This document shows, piece by piece, positions 31,462-45,100 of a DNA stretch of 64,000 bases (position 1 is the stretch's first letter; each line of letters starts with the position of its first letter). Origin of the DNA: Prorocentrum cordatum. Taxonomy: Eukaryota; Sar; Dinophyceae; Prorocentrales; Prorocentraceae. The notes below the pieces were generated by a model. That model was not told where the DNA came from, did no database searches, and was given only the letters and a program-made list of their open reading frames with translations. The stretch spans positions 1 to 64,000 of the forward strand of contig CAUYUJ010022528.1 in assembly GCA_963575745.1 (NCBI GenBank), given 5' to 3'. The position numbers were made by a program, and so were the translations under genes.

Positions 31462-33631
31462 AACATGATCGACCCACGAACCCGGAAAGGAATATAGAAC
31501 TGTAACGCATGGCAACGTTTTCAAAGACACCTGATTGGGTGACGGGCAAGTGCAATGCTGATTGTATTGATCTTGGTGTACCATGCCGAAGGCTGTGCTG
31601 TGCTGCACCGTGCTGAATTGCGATGTGCCATGCCGCGGTTGTGCTCTATAGCCTCGTGGATCGAGTCCTCCTTTGCATCCGAGTCCTGAACGAACTGATC
31701 TGGATCTTAAGCTCGAGCTGACTGAACACATAGTACCTGCCCCAGAGCTAATTGACAGGGGGACATGCCAGGAGGACGCGCCGCGAAACGTCCCAAGGGA
31801 CGCGCCAGGCGACGTGCCAGGGGACGTGCCACGGGGTTGCACCGTAGGACGTGCCAAGGGGACGCGCTACGGAACGTGCCAATGGATGTGCCACGCGACG
31901 TGCCAGGGGGCCCGCCAAAGGACGCCCCACGGAACGTGCCAAGTTGCAATGCGGAGTGTATCGATCTTGATGTACCGTGCCGAAATCTGTGCTGTGCTGC
32001 GCCGTGCTGAATTGCGATGTGCCATGCCGCGATTGTGCTCTATAGCCTCGTGGATCGAGTCCTCCTTTGCATCCGAGTCCTGACCGAACTGATCTGGATC
32101 TTAAGCTCGAGCTGACTGAGCACGTGACTAGTACCTGCCCCAGAGCTGATTGACAAGGGAACATGCCAGGAGGACGCGCCGCGGAACGTCCCGAGGGACG
32201 CGCCAGGCGACGTGCCAGGGGACGTGCCAGGGGGTCGCATCGCGGGACGTGCCGAGGGGACGCGCTACGGAACGTGCCAATGGACGTGCCACGGGAGGTG
32301 CCAGGGGACGCGTCGCGCGACGTGCCAGGGGGACTCGCCACAGGACGCGCCACGGAGCGTGCCAAGGAACGTGCCAAGTTACAACGCTGAGTGAGTGTAT
32401 CGATCTTGATGTACCGTGCCGAGGGCTATGCTGTGCTGCGCCGTGCTGAACTACGATGTGCCATGCCGCGATTGTGCTCTATAATGTTGTAGATCGAGTC
32501 CTCCGTTGCATCCGAGTCCTGACCGAACTTATCTGGATCTTAAGCTCGAGCTGCCTGAGCACATAGTCCACATAGTAGCTGCCCCAGAGCTAATTGACAA
32601 GGCAACATGCCAGGACGACGCGCCGCGGAACGTTCCACGGGACGCGCCAGGCGACGTGCCAGGGGACGTGCCACGGGGACGCACCGCGGGACGTGCCAAG
32701 GGGACGCGCTACAGAACGTGCTGGGGACAAGCGTCGTGTTGGTGGCCTGGACACGTAAAAACACGGTGCCAGCTCGGGACAACCATGTTAGATACCCCCT
32801 GGGTGGCCTGGACACGCAACAACACGTGGTTCCAGCTCTGGACAATCATGCTAGAGATCTCCTTGGGTGGCCTGAGCATGAAAAAAACACATGGTTCCAG
32901 CTCGGGACAGCCATGTTAGATACCCCCCTGCGTGACCTGGATACGCTGAATTCGCGCTCCCGCTCGAGACATCCTTGCAACGTCTTCCCTGGAGAGGCCC
33001 CCAAAGCGCAACCCCATGTTCAGAGCAAGAGACCAGGACTGATCTGTATTGGGACATGTGTTTGGGTAGTGCTTTTCAGCTCTCCATGCGTTTCCTTATA
33101 ATTCGGCGTTGGGCCCGACGCCATGTTAGATACCCCAACTCTGCAAAACCAGCGTTTCGCTCGAGACATCCTCAACAAATTATGAAAAACAAGCGTTTCG
33201 CTCGAGACATCCTGCCAAAATTCAAGGAAATCCTAGCAAAACAAACGAATTAGTCGAGACATCCTCGAAATTCCTGCGCGCGGGACGCGGCACGCGCGAA
33301 ACATCATCTGAATTCCTCCCTGCGGGGCGCTTTTCCGTGTCGCGGTCGGCTCTGCAAAACCAGCGTTTCGCTCGAGACATCCTCAACAAATTCTGAAAAC
33401 AAGCGTTTCGCTCGAGACATCCCCAACTCTGCAAAACCAGCGTTTCGCTCGAGACATCCTCAACAAATTCTGAAAAACAAGCGGTTCGCTAGGGACATCC
33501 TCAAAAATAATTCCGCCGGGCCTACTCCCGCACGTAATTGATCGCAGAATAATTTCGCCGGCCCTACAGTCGTCTAAACCGGGAGGTAAACCCACTAAAA
33601 GAGAACCCTGGGCTCGAGCCCTTTCCGGGAA
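31462..33631 (+). repeat. Composite repeat 5
   Basis: The start signature ACATGATCGACCCACGAACC lies at 31463. Nearly three family A units run to about 32720, four variant B' units (about 62 bp, with CCATGTTAGATACCCCC) to 32970, then unique sequence, decayed family B (33135-33500) and the end signature GAGAACCCTGGGCTCGAGCC with CTTTCCGGGAA. Confidence 0.85.
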
Positions 33632-33702
33632 CATCACTTCACTAATCTGGGGCCCCTGGAGCTTCCATGGGCCCTGGGGCCCAAAATTAGTGACGTGATG
33701 GT
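33631..33702. mobile_element. Short foldback element next to the composite repeat end
   Basis: CATCACTTCACTAAT at 33632 is mirrored by ATTAGTGACGTGATG at about 33687. The 40 bp loop contains GGGGCCCC and GGGCCC palindromes. It abuts the end signature of composite repeat 5. Confidence 0.65.
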
Positions 33703-34080
33703 TTTCGGGCCTTGGATTCTTGTGCATTCACCTCCACTGCACCCACCCTAGAAGTTTATCCCGTCTCTTATAACATCCGCCTTCCCTGGGGGCCCGCCAG
33801 GAAAACCCCCTAGGCCTGAGAAGCAGAAGAGGCAAGCAGAACCAGACCACGGATTCTGTGAGACGAGCCAGGAAAGAAAGGTCCAGCCGTGGAAGAGGCT
33901 TTGTTCAACTCGCCACTGCAACCGCATGAAAGCGCCGGGCAACTTCCAACACACGCCCAGGTGCTCGTGGGGGTCCCGGACATGTTTGAACAGGCGTACC
34001 ACAGGTCACCGTTCAAAGGCTTCGCCCTATCATGATTAGTAGTAAGTATTACCAGTTGTTTTATTACTCGTCTTCGTATT
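33703..34080. other. Unassigned unique sequence
   Basis: A minus-strand frame (33748-34002) includes HVRDPHEHLGVCWKLPGAF, but no domain is recognised. Confidence 0.3.
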
Positions 34081-34084
34081 ATTA

Positions 34085-34124
34085 TCCTCCTCCTCATCCT
34101 CCTCATCCTCCTCATCAGTATCAA

Positions 34125-34171
<47 letters not shown>

Positions 34172-34379
34172 CCATCATCGTCATAATCGTCATCATCATC
34201 ATCCTCATCACCATCATCATCATCATAATCATCATCATCATCATCATCATCAGCAGCATCGTCATCGTCATCGTCATCATCATCAACATCCATCATCATC
34301 AGCAGCAGCATCATCAAGAGCAGAAGCAGCATCATCCTCATCATCACCATCATGTCCATCAATATCATCATCATGATGG

Positions 34380-34451
<72 letters not shown>

Positions 34452-34495
34452 GCATCAGCATCATCAGCATCAGCATCAGCATCATCATCATCGCC
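34085..34495. repeat. (ATC)n compound microsatellite
   Basis: CAT triplets with CAG, CGT and CCT interruptions give poly-His/Asp/Met frames. Confidence 0.96.
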
Positions 34496-34599
34496 CCATC
34501 CCGTCCCCCCCTCCGCCCCTCTCCGTCCCTTGCCCATTCCCCTCCCTCCGTCCCTCCTCCTCCCTCCCCCCTCCAGCCTACCTCAACCACCATCCCCCC

Positions 34600-35330
34600 C
34601 CCTTGCCTCACAACATGCTGCCCCTTGGCCCGCGAAGAGGAGGATGGCTGGGCAGGACCTGCTCGAGCGGACACTCGGGCTGTGGGCGTGCGGCGGCAGC
34701 GGGCCCCCGCGGGTCCTGGCGGGCGAGAATCACCTCGAGCCAGAAGCACGGCCAGTGCTGTCCTCCCTTCGGCGGTGGGTAATGGGGCGCGTCAGCCAGG
34801 GCTTCGGCCAGGATTTCTCGCGCCTGCACGCGCCGCCAAGGACGGAAAGAGAGGCGGAGGCGCACGCGAAGGTGGACCCAGACATCCGCAGCCCTAAAGG
34901 TATCACATCGTGGCTCCCCTGCGAGGCCTGGACCACTCCACGGGGACCCGCTCTCTCCTCGCGGGTCGTTTCTGGCGGCCCCCTCGGGCTTGACGAAGGC
35001 CCCCGGAGGCCGAAGTTCACCCAAAGCCCCCCGTCGCCGGGGGGAGGGGGGAGCAAGGTTTTATAGATTCGGGGACGCGAATATAACATGATTTACAAGG
35101 GTTTGTGGCTTCGGGGGGCGACAGCGGGGGGCGTGCTGCCCGCCGATGGGCGGCAAGGACTCGCCATCACCCAGGGCCACCTGATACCTTCGCGGCTCCA
35201 CAGCGCCGCCGCCGACGCGAAGCGCGAGGCGCGCGGAGACCTGCCGCAGGGCGCTGCCAAAGGCCCCTTGTGAAGAGAGGGCGGCGTGACCCTGGTCCAG
35301 CTTCGCCGCCACCCGCGGCTGAGGATCCAG
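34600..35330. other. Exon-like open frames, strand uncertain
   Basis: GC-biased frames are open on both strands. On plus, MAGQDLLERTLGLWACGGSG runs to a stop at 35066. On minus, 35312-35061 reads AKLDQGHAALSSQGAFGSAL, and 35024-34608 reads RVQAREILAEALADAPHYPP. None matches a family known to me, so coding status is unproven. Confidence 0.25.
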
Positions 35331-35434
35331 CCTGACTGTGAGATGACGAGGGCACCCACGGTGTCTGGCGTTGGCTGCGGTGTTCGACCAGGGGTGGCTC
35401 GACTGTCGCGCTCAACAGTTCGGCCTGGGGCCGC

Positions 35435-37055
35435 AACATGATCGACCCACGAACCCGGAAAGGAATCTAGAAATGTAATGCATTGCAACATTTCAAAGAC
35501 ACCTGATTGGGCGACGGGCACATGCAATGCTGAATGTATCGATGATGATGTACTGTGCCGAGGGCTGTGCTGTGCTACGCCGTGCTGAACTCGATGCGTT
35601 GTGGATCGAGTCCTCCCTGGCATCCGAGTCCTCACCGAACTGATCTGGAGCGTAAGCTCGAGCTGCCTGAGCAGATGGTAGCTGCCCCAGAACTAATCGA
35701 CAGAGGGAACATGCCAGGAGGACGCGCCGCGGAACGTCCCAAGGGACGCGCCAGGCGACGTGCCAGGGGACGTGCCATGGGCACGCACCGCGGGACGTGC
35801 CAAGGGGACGCGCTACGGAACGTGCCAATGGACGTGCCGAGGGACGTGCCAGGGGACGCGCCGCGCGACGTGCCAGGTGGACTCGCCACGGAACGCGCCA
35901 AGGAACGTGCCAAGGTGCATGTTGAGTGTATCGATCTTGATGTACCGTGCCGACGGCTGTGCTGTGCTGGGCCGTGCTGAACTGCGATGTGCCATGCCGC
36001 GATTGTGCTCTATATAGCGTTGTGGATCGAGTCCTCCCTGGCATCCGAGTCCTCACCGAACTGATCTGGAGCGTAAGCTCGAGCTGCCTGAGCAGATGGT
36101 AGCTGCCCCAGAACTAATCGACAGAGGGAACATGCCAAGAGGACGCGCCGCGGAACGTCCCAAGGGACGCGCCAGGCGACGTGCCAGGGGACGTGCCATG
36201 GGCACGCACCGCGGGACGTGCCAAGGGGACGCGCTACGGAACGTGCCAATGGACGTGCCGAGGGACGTGCCAGGGGGACTCGCCACGGGACGCTCCGCGG
36301 AGCGTGCCAGGCAACATGCCAGGCTGCAATGCTAAGGGTATCGATATTGATGTACCGTGCCGAGGGCTGTGCTGTGCCTGGGCGACCTGGACACGTGAAA
36401 ACACCAGTTTCGCTCAAGACGTTGTCAGCACATCCTCATGCTAGACATCCGCCTGGGCAACCTGGACACGTGCAAACAAGCGTCTCGCTCGAGACATCCT
36501 CAACAAATGCTCATGCTAGACATCCGCCTGGGCGACCTGGACACGTGAAAACAAGCCTCTGGTTCGAAACATCCTCAACAAATCCTCATGCTAGACATCT
36601 GTCTGGGCCACCTGGAGGCGTGAAACCAAGCGTCTCGCTCGAGACATCCTCAAGACCTGGGCACGTGAAAACAAGCATTTTACTTCAGAGATCCTCTGAA
36701 TTCTGGTCCCCAGAAGAAGACAATCTATCACACAAAACAAGCGTTTCGCTCGAGCCATCCTCAACAAATTCTGAGACATCCTCAACTGGGCGTCGTTCGC
36801 TCGAGACATGGAGATCCTCTGAATTCTGGTCCCCAGAAGAAGACAATCTATCACACAAAACAAGCGTTTCGCTCGAGCCATCCTCAACAAATACTGAAAA
36901 ACTAGCGTTTCGCTCGAGACATCCTCAATGTTTAATTCGCTGGCCCTACGCGACCTCGTTATTTATCGCAAAAAAAAATCGCCTGCACAAGTCGCAGGGG
37001 GGCCGGGGGGTTAACCTACTAAAGAGAACCCTGGGCCCGCGCCCTTTCCGGGAAA
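35435..37055 (+). repeat. Composite repeat 6
   Basis: The start signature lies at 35436. Two family A units (to about 36370), family B units with a short internal duplication (36690-36760 repeated at 36806-36875), and the end signature GAGAACCCTGGGCCCGCGCC with CTTTCCGGGAA follow. Confidence 0.85.
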
Positions 37056-37750
37056 AAGCGAAGCGCTGCTGCCTTCGCGACGGCCCCCCTCCAGGTGTCC
37101 ATCGTGCCCGTCCTCCAGACTTCGCCCGACGGATGGGAGGGCGGTTGGAACAGGGCGGGACAGTTTGTAGCGTTCCTGTGGGGAAACTTAATCAAAATCA
37201 AAACGGTTATGGCAAGCCGTATCATACATTACGCCTTGGGCGAACGATTGCATTCCATAGCTTATACATACAGTAAGTACGAGCGGGTAGGTGGGAGATA
37301 AGGTATGGCATGAGAGAACGCCTCGTCGAAATATCTCGACGGTTTTTTCCCGATGCTGGGATGACATTGTACCCCGAGATCGGGGCAATCAAATTCGAAG
37401 GGCGCGGCACTTGCAGCACGAACGGCGGACGTAATTCGGGACGGTGCTCGCGACGTTCGCTCTTGACCTCCGCTCAAGCCCACGACGGGGGAAGGCCGAG
37501 CGCCGAGCCACATCAATATTCATTTACTAGAGACCCCAGCAAAGGGCCAGCCACGGGAGATCTCGTCGTGAAGCTCGCGCGACAGCGCGCGGGCAGAGGG
37601 CAACCTTGCCGCTCCAGCTGAGCATCGGGCCCACTCCACCCGCATCAAAAGATGGCTGGGTGTCCGAATAGACCTTCAGACACCAGAACTTGCAAAGCAA
37701 AAGGCCCGTGGCAGAGCAGCAGCAAGCATATAGCCATGCTGGCTCAGATA
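37056..37750. other. Unassigned lower-GC region
   Basis: This is more AT-balanced than its surroundings and has short frames only. No feature is supported. Confidence 0.35.
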
Positions 37751-37949
37751 CTTCATCCACCAGCCCGACGTGGGCCAGGCTCAGAAGATGCTGCGTTGTT
37801 GGCCACGTGCGGCGCAAATCGCTGTACCTGACACTTGAATGCCTGAATACCCGCCGTCAGTTGTAGGAGCATGTCAAAATCAATACAGCATTTGGTATGC
37901 CAATCGACCGTCATATCACGTGTACCACACCACTGCATGCTATGCACGC

Positions 37950-38410
37950 TACATGTTTCCATCACTTGTCGAATCCAAGTGATGTGACCCAGATTGTTGC
38001 TTTGTTTGGCAACAGTCTTCCAAGTTGCGGGCTGCTGATAGGGTCTCGGCGAAATAGCTAGATAATACTGGCAATCGACAGGATTTACGATAATCATCCG
38101 CCTTTCCGCTAGGCGTGTCCACGTAGTAATAGGCTGGCATCTGGAGTACCATACCCCATAACGTCGTCGTCAGCATCGCCGCGAAGGCGACGATAACCGG
38201 CGTCGCTGTGTAGGTCCACCTCTCCCGTTGGAATCGTCATTTGGTATCGAATTTTCGCGTTGCGGCGTCGAGCCGACGCACTTGTATGTTGGTCGGATCC
38301 TGGACACGCCATCGAAAAACAACGTATACGAGATACCATTAACCGCAATTGGGTAATCAAGGCGACTGCTAACGCACCATGTAAACAGACGAACAGATGT
38401 GCCACCATTG
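37950..38410 (-). pseudogene. Ty1/copia-type RNase H remnant
   Basis: The minus strand reads AKIRYQMTIPTGEVDLHSDA, then GYRRLRGDADDDVMGYG. After a frame change it reads SSYFAETLSAARNLED. In Ty1/copia polyproteins the RNase H domain starts with a (hydrophobic)xSDA/D block and later has an SS/TxxAEY/EL block containing the next catalytic acidic residue, so order and spacing fit. The frame is broken several times. No LTRs or reverse transcriptase were found nearby. The region (37753-38640) is markedly lower in GC than its surroundings. Confidence 0.4.
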
Positions 38411-38679
38411 CCGTAACCTTTTCTTATGTTTCCGCTCCGGCTTGTTAAATATATACGCCTTGGTCAAGCTGGACGCGGCCGTCCTCGGTCTTGGTATTAT
38501 GTACGGCACAGTTTGTGTAGCTGTGTTCGTTGAGCTTATAAGCGCCGAACGTACCTTATACACATCTGACGTTCTTGTCAATGGTGTCCTCGACTCGTGC
38601 CATGTACATGCCGTTTACGTGCTTGGATGGAAGGAGGCTTGAATTCGTCCCGAACTCGTCGCAGTAAGTGAATCTAAGG

Positions 38680-38790
38680 CCAACAAAGGGCCCCCAAGAG
38701 GCCCCCAAAAAGCCCCAGGAGGCCCCCAAGAGGCCCAAAAGAGGCCCCAGAACTGCCCCACAGAGGCCTCAATAGGCCCCAAACTGCTCC
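38680..38790. repeat. Family D satellite fragment
   Basis: A short run of CCCCCAAGAGGCCCCC-type units. Confidence 0.75.
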
Positions 38791-39310
38791 CCAGAGCTCC
38801 CCGAGATGCCATCCACGAGATCCCAACCAATATCCATGAGGCCTCGGACCCACCACCCAGGCACGGTGGCGGGATAGGTCGAAGGGGACGCACGAAGACA
38901 TACTAGTACGATACGTCCTCCTTTGAGGCGCGCGTCCGACCCGAACATATAGTACACCCATCTTGTAGTAGATCGTTTCCCGAGCGGTGTGGCCAGAGAG
39001 CGCCCGCCACGACGCATATACCATCAGATTTCTCGGTGCGCGCGTCGCCCCTGGGGGGGCGACGCACACATAGTATGTTGGGGCGACGCCGACCGAAGGC
39101 CAATAGATATAACAGGTGTTCTTAAGCCCCATTATCGCTGGCGTTTGGTACACCGCCTCCAAGAGGCATTCCGTGCTACACGCACCCTGCCTTTTTGTCG
39201 ACGGGGGGGGGGGATTCCCCTCGCAGAGCCGCCCGAGCACCAAAAGGAGCCAAGTTTTGCGGTATTCGCGAGAACGCCCGTGACCTGCCCCACCCCAGCC
39301 CCCTTCCCGC
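38791..39310. other. Unassigned sequence
   Basis: No gene, known repeat or inverted ends were recognised in this stretch. It includes GACGCACACATAGTATG and similar motifs twice (38890 and 39062). Confidence 0.3.
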
Positions 39311-39313
39311 CCC

Positions 39314-39406
39314 TTGGTCACGTCACGATTCGCGACGGCGCCGCCTGGGAATTGGCCATTCCTTTATATTCGCAGACGGCGCCAGCGCGAATCGCGACGT
39401 GACCTG
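39314..39406. mobile_element. Foldback element, arms about 32 bp
   Basis: GGTCACGTCACGATTCGCGA at 39316 is mirrored by TCGCGACGTGACC ending at 39404. The arms match at about 27 of 32 positions and enclose a 30 bp AT-richer loop. Confidence 0.7.
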
Positions 39407-39600
39407 CCCCCCTCTCGGGAGCGTCCAAGAGGGGGACGTCCAGGGGGAGGGGGCCGCATCATGGCCCGACGCATCTGCGCGGACAAGGCGGGGACCAGGG
39501 AGCGCATTGAAATGAGAAGAGGGGGCCTTGAAATGTCGGGTAGTATCATGACCCCTGCCATATCCCCCCTCTTTGGCGCCGCAGACCCTCCCCCGTCCAA
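39407..39600. repeat. Dispersed repeat G, copy 1
   Basis: GGAGCGTCCAAGAGGGGGACG, ATCATGGCCCGACGCAT and a later CCCGCCATATCCCCCCT-like stretch follow the same order as 53985-54180. This indicates an otherwise unknown dispersed repeat of about 190 bp. Confidence 0.6.
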
Positions 39601-39989
39601 CCCCACTGGTCACGCCCGTCATGGCACGGGGCATGGCGACCCCAATCCCCGATTTTGTGCGTTTTTCGACTGGGCTCAACGCCCTGAGCCCAACTCGGAG
39701 ATATCCACTGGGCGGGAGCCAATCCTCGACAGCGGTGCGTCCGAATAGCCCCCAGAAGGTGTATCCCCGAGCGTCCCCCATCCAGTCACGCCTCTTCTCG
39801 TCAGGGCTTCTTTGAGATATATTCGCTGGCCCAACGGGCCAGGGCGTGCTAAGATCTCCGGTAACTGGTTAACAGTATTAACAGTATTTCTAGTTCGCGC
39901 GCGCGGGGCGGCCCCTGGGGGTCCCCCGGCGAAAAGTACCCCGACCAACGCCCGGTCGCCGCCCGACCGCCGCCCGACCAAGTCTACTC

Positions 39990-40680
39990 AGAGATGGTTT
40001 TCCTTCTGGGTGCGGCCTCTCAGGCTCCCCAGAGCGCGCTCAGAGTGCCCCAAGAGGCCCCCAAGACTGCCCAAGAGGCCCCCGAGACGCCCAAAGAGCG
40101 CTCGAAGACGCCGAAGATGACCCCAAGACGGCCCAAAAGGCCCCCAAGACAGCCCAAGAGGCCTCCAAGACGCCCCAAGAGCCTTCCAAGAGGCCTCCGA
40201 AGAGAGCCCCAAGAGGCCAAAATCGTTGATTTTCATTGGTTTTTTCGATGTTTTTTGTGTTCTGGCTTTTTCGGCTTCCGGACGCTCCAAGACGGCCCAA
40301 GAGGCCCCCAAGACCGCTCCAAGACGGCCCACGAAGCTCCCAAGACGGCGCCGAAACGACCCAAGAGAGCCCTCAAGACGGCCCAAGTGCCGCCCAAGAC
40401 GGACCAAGAGGCCCCAAGACGGGCCCAAGAGGGACTCAGGAGGGATACCGAGAACTCAAAAATGGAGCCCTCCGTCCCAGAAGGCGCCCAGGAGGTCCCA
40501 AAGAGGCCCCAAGAGGCCTCCAAGAGGCCCCAAGATGTCGCCAAGAGGCCCCAGGAGACTCCCAGGAGGCCCAAAAGAAGCCCCAGAAGGCTTCAAACAT
40601 GTCTCCCAGGCGCCCCCGAACGGCCTCTCAACAGACCCCAAGAGGCCCCCCAAAGAAGCATCTTGACGACGACTCTATTT
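39990..40680. repeat. Family D satellite with AT-rich core
   Basis: CCAAGACGGCCCAAGAGGCC units flank a core at 40215-40290 (AAAATCGTTGATTTTCATTGG, then TTTTTCGGCTTCC). The core is clearly homologous to 1722-1795, which makes this the best partner for defining the family D element. Confidence 0.9.
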
Positions 40681-40854
40681 CGCCCCATCGAGAGACGACC
40701 CCCAGGGAACTGCTTCACCATCAAAACTCCCCACGCAACGCGTCCGAACGACACCCGCCCCCAAGAGCGCAACATGGGCAACGAACACACAAACAAAAAC
40801 CAGCGATGCCATATCACGGGCCGGCGGAATGAGCGAAGCGATTCAATAAACAAT

Positions 40855-41870
40855 TACACACATGCATCCACACACACATACATACATACATGCATGCATG
40901 CATGCATACATACATATACACATGTCTATGTATATGCATATATACATACCCATGCATATATATATATAGACATAAACATATACACATCAATACACCTAAA
41001 CATATACGTATATAAGTACGTACACAAATGTGTATATATAGATGCATGCATATAAATACACATCCAGTTACAGCTAGATGTACGTGTACATCTACATATA
41101 CTTGTGCACATGTCCATGCAAACACATATGCGTACACATACACGTACACAGGTACATATGCATATACACATGGATCTACATACAACTATGTATCTACATA
41201 TATCTACACAAAAGCATATACACTTACACATACATATACACATACATGTACATGTGAAACTATATACACAGTTGCATGCACACGTACATGTACATGTACA
41301 TATACATGTATTGATACGTATGGAAAAGCATAGATTGATGCACACAGATACAATTTGTTTTGTACATATACATATAGAAACGTAGACTCGTATGCAAAAA
41401 CATGTACATATACCTATGTATACATATACATACACGTACACCTATACACATACATGTACATATATGTATATGTACGGATGCATCGAACCTATACACTTGT
41501 AGACATTGTATATACATATACCGATGAATATACATAAACATGTACATGTGCAAGTATATGTGCATGTACATCTACAGATGCAGATATATGCACATGTCCA
41601 TATACGTATGCACATACCTATACATACACATTTACATACACATGAACACATGAATAAACATATACCTAGATTTGCAAATACATATACATATACCTACACA
41701 TATACCCATACATATGCCGATACATATACATATACGCACAAGTACAGATACATGTATATGTACACATACTTACACATATACATATACATCGACATATACA
41801 TATACAGTCAGACAGACAGACAAAGGACAGACAGACAGGCAGACAGACAGACAGACAGGCATGCATACAT
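40855..41870. repeat. CATACA/TACATA/TGTACA mosaic microsatellite with an (ACAG)n end
   Basis: An AT-rich mosaic of tetra- and hexanucleotide motifs ends in ACAGACAG (about 41806-41860). Cys/Tyr/Ile/Met-rich frames are repeat products. Confidence 0.95.
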
Positions 41871-42150
41871 TAATACATTAGGCATGCCAGCCCTCTGGGC
41901 GCAGGCGGTCTGACGATGTCTTTCTTCCCTCTTCCAAGAGCCCCTTTTACCCTTCGGGGAAGGGTTCAGCACTGTTCCTTAGTAATATAGACCCCCTCCC
42001 CAAGGCGACAGGGAGCCAACCCGACACCAAGCTCACACCACGATGCCGACCAACCCCCACCACCCCTGTCCAAAAAAAACGCACTCTGCCTCCACATTTG
42101 GAGCATGCGCGGCCAACTCGATGCGGTCCCCCCATCATCCCTTTCAAAAA

Positions 42151-45100
42151 ACATGATCGACCCACGAATCCGGCAAGGAATATAGAAATGTAAGGCAAGG
42201 CAACGTTTCAACGACACTTGATTGGGAGACGGGCAAACGCCATGCTGAATGTATCGATATTGATGTACCGTGCCGAGGGCTGTGCTGTGCAGCGCCGTGC
42301 TGAACTGCGATGTGCCATGCCGCGATTGTGCTCTATAGCGTTGTGGATCGAGTCCTCCTTTGCATCCGAGTCCTGACCGAACTGGTCTGGAACTTAAGCT
42401 CGAGCTGCCTCAGCACATAGTCGCTGCCCCAGAGCTAATGGACAGGGGAACATGCCAGGAGGACGCGCCGCGGAACGTCCCAAGGGACGCGCCAGGCAAC
42501 GTGCCAGGGGACGTGCCACGGGGACGCACCGCGGGACGTGCCCAGGGGACGCGCTACGGAACGTGTCAATGGACGTGCCACGGGACGTGCCAGGGGACGC
42601 GCCGCGCGACGCGCCAGGGGGACTCGCCACGGGACGCGCCACGGAACGTGCCAAGAAACGTGCCAAGTTGCAATGCTGAATGTATCGATCTTGATGTGCC
42701 GTGCCAAAGGCTGTGCTGTGCTGCGCCGTGCTGAACTGCGATGTGCCATGCCGTCATTGTGCTCTATAGCGTCGTGGATCGAGTCCTCCTTTGCATCCGA
42801 ATCCTGACCGAACTGGTCTGGATCGTAAGCTCGAGCTGCCTAAGCACATAGTAGCTGCCCCAGAGCTAATTGATAGGGGAACATGCCAGGAGGACGAGCC
42901 GCGGAACGTCCCAAGGGACGCGCCAGGCGACATGCCGCGGGGACGTGCCACGGGGACGCACCGCGGGACGTGCTACGGAACGTGCCAATGGACGTGCCAC
43001 GGCTGTGCCAGGGGACGCGCCGCGCGACGTGCCAAGGGGCCTTGCCACGGGACGCGCCACGGAGAGTGCCAAGGAACGTGCCAAGTTGCAATGCTGAGTG
43101 TATCAATATTGATGTACCGTGCCGAAGGCTGTGTTGTGCAGCGCCGTGTTGAATGGTGATGTGCCATGCCGCGATTGTGCTCTATAGCATTGTGGGTCGA
43201 GTCCTCCTTTGCATCCGAGTCCTGACCGAACTGATCTAGATCGTAAGCTCGAGCTGCCTCAGCACATAGTAGCTGCCCCAGAGCTAATTGACAAGGGAAC
43301 ATGCCAGGAGGACGCGCCGCGGAACGTCCCGAGGGACGCGCCAGGCGACGTGCCAGGGGACGTGCCAGGGGGTCGCATCGCGGGACGTGCCGAGGGGACG
43401 CGCTACGGAACGTGCCAATGGACGTGCCACGGGAGATGCCAGGGGACGCGTCGCGCGACGTGCCAGGGGGACTCGCCACAGGACGCGCCACGGAGCGTGC
43501 CAAGGAACGTGCCAAATTACAACGCTGAGTGAGTGTATCGATCTTGATGTACCGTGCCGAAGGCTATGCTGTGCTGCGCCGTGCTGAACTACGATGTGCC
43601 ATGCCGCGATTGTGCTCTATAGTGTTGTAGATCGAGTCCTCCGTTGCATCCGAGTCCTGACCGAACTTATCTGGATCTTAAGCTCGAGCTGCCTGAGCAC
43701 ATAGTAGCTGCCCCCGAGCTAATTGACAAGGGGAACATGCCAGGAGGACGCGCCGCGGAACGTCCCAAGGGACGCGCCAGGCGACGTGCCAGGGGACGTG
43801 CCATGGGGACGCACCGCAGGACGTGCCAAGGGGACGCGCCAGGCGACGTGCCAGGCGACGTGCCACGGGGACGCACCGCGGGACGTGCCGAGGGGACGCG
43901 CTACGGAACGTGCCAATGGACGTCGGGACGTGCCAGGGGACGACGCGCCGCGCGACGTGCCAGGGGGACTCGCCACAGGACGCGCCACGGAACGTGCCAT
44001 GGAACGTGCCAGGTTACAATGCTAAGTGTATCAATATTGATGTACCGTGCCGAAGGCTGTGCTGTGCTGCGCCGTGCTGAACTGCGATGTGCCATGCCGC
44101 GATTGTGCTCTATAGCGTTGTGGATCGAGTCCTCCTTTGCATCCGAGCCCTGACCGAACTGATCTGGATCTTAAGCTCGAGCTGCCTTGGACACGTAAAA
44201 GCACATGGTTCCAGCTCAGGACCACCATGTTAGATACCCCCTGGCTGGCGCGAACACGTGAAAACACTCGGTTTCAGCGCGGGGCCACCATGTGATGTAC
44301 ACCCTCTGGGCGACCTGGGCACGTGAAAACACGTGGTTCCAGCGCGGGACCACCATCTTAGACACCGCCTGGGTGGCCTCGTCAGGTGAAACACGTGGTT
44401 CCAGCTCGGGACCAACATGTTAGATACCCACCTGGGTGGCCTCTACACGTGAAAAGACGTGGCTCCAGCGCGGGACCACCATGTTAGATACCCACCTGTG
44501 TGGCCTGGACAAGGGAAAACGTGGTACCAGCTCGGGACCACCATGTTAGATACCCACCTGGGTGCTCTGGACACGTGAAGCGACGTGGCTCCAGCTCGGG
44601 CAGAACATGTTAGATACCCCCCTGTGCGGCCAAGGATATCCTGGAAAAACAAACGAATTAGTCCAGATATCCTCGAAATTCCAGCGCGCAGGAAGCGGCA
44701 CGCGCGAGACATCCTCGGGATTCCTGCGCGTGGGACGTGAAAACAAACATTTCGCCTGAGACATCTTCTGAATTCTGGCCCCCCACGAGGCCCCCGCTCG
44801 AGACATCCCCCAACTCTGCAAAACAAGCGTTTCGCTCGAGACATCCTCAACAGATTCTGACAAACAAGCGTGTCGTTCGAGACATCCAAAATTTTCAATT
44901 CGCCGGCCCTACGCGACCTCGCTATTTATCGTGCCATGCCGCGATTGTGCTCTATAGCGTTGTGGATCGAGTCCTCCTTTACATCCGAGTCCTGACCGAA
45001 CTGATCTGGATCGTAAGCTCGAGCTGCCTCAGCACATAGTAGCTGCCCCAGCGCTAATTGACAGGGGAACATGCCAGGAGGACGCGCCACGGAACGCCCC

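Noticed and set aside
31748-32377. Conserved minus-strand ORFs in every family A copy (ARRLARPLGRSAARPPG type)
   Set aside because: They derive from the GACGTGCC/GACGCGCC ladder, whose 15-18 bp spacing rarely creates stops; frames differ between copies.
40855-41870. Cys/Tyr-rich small proteins in the CATACA mosaic
   Set aside because: AT-rich simple repeats give these residues in any frame; no signal peptide or stable cysteine spacing.
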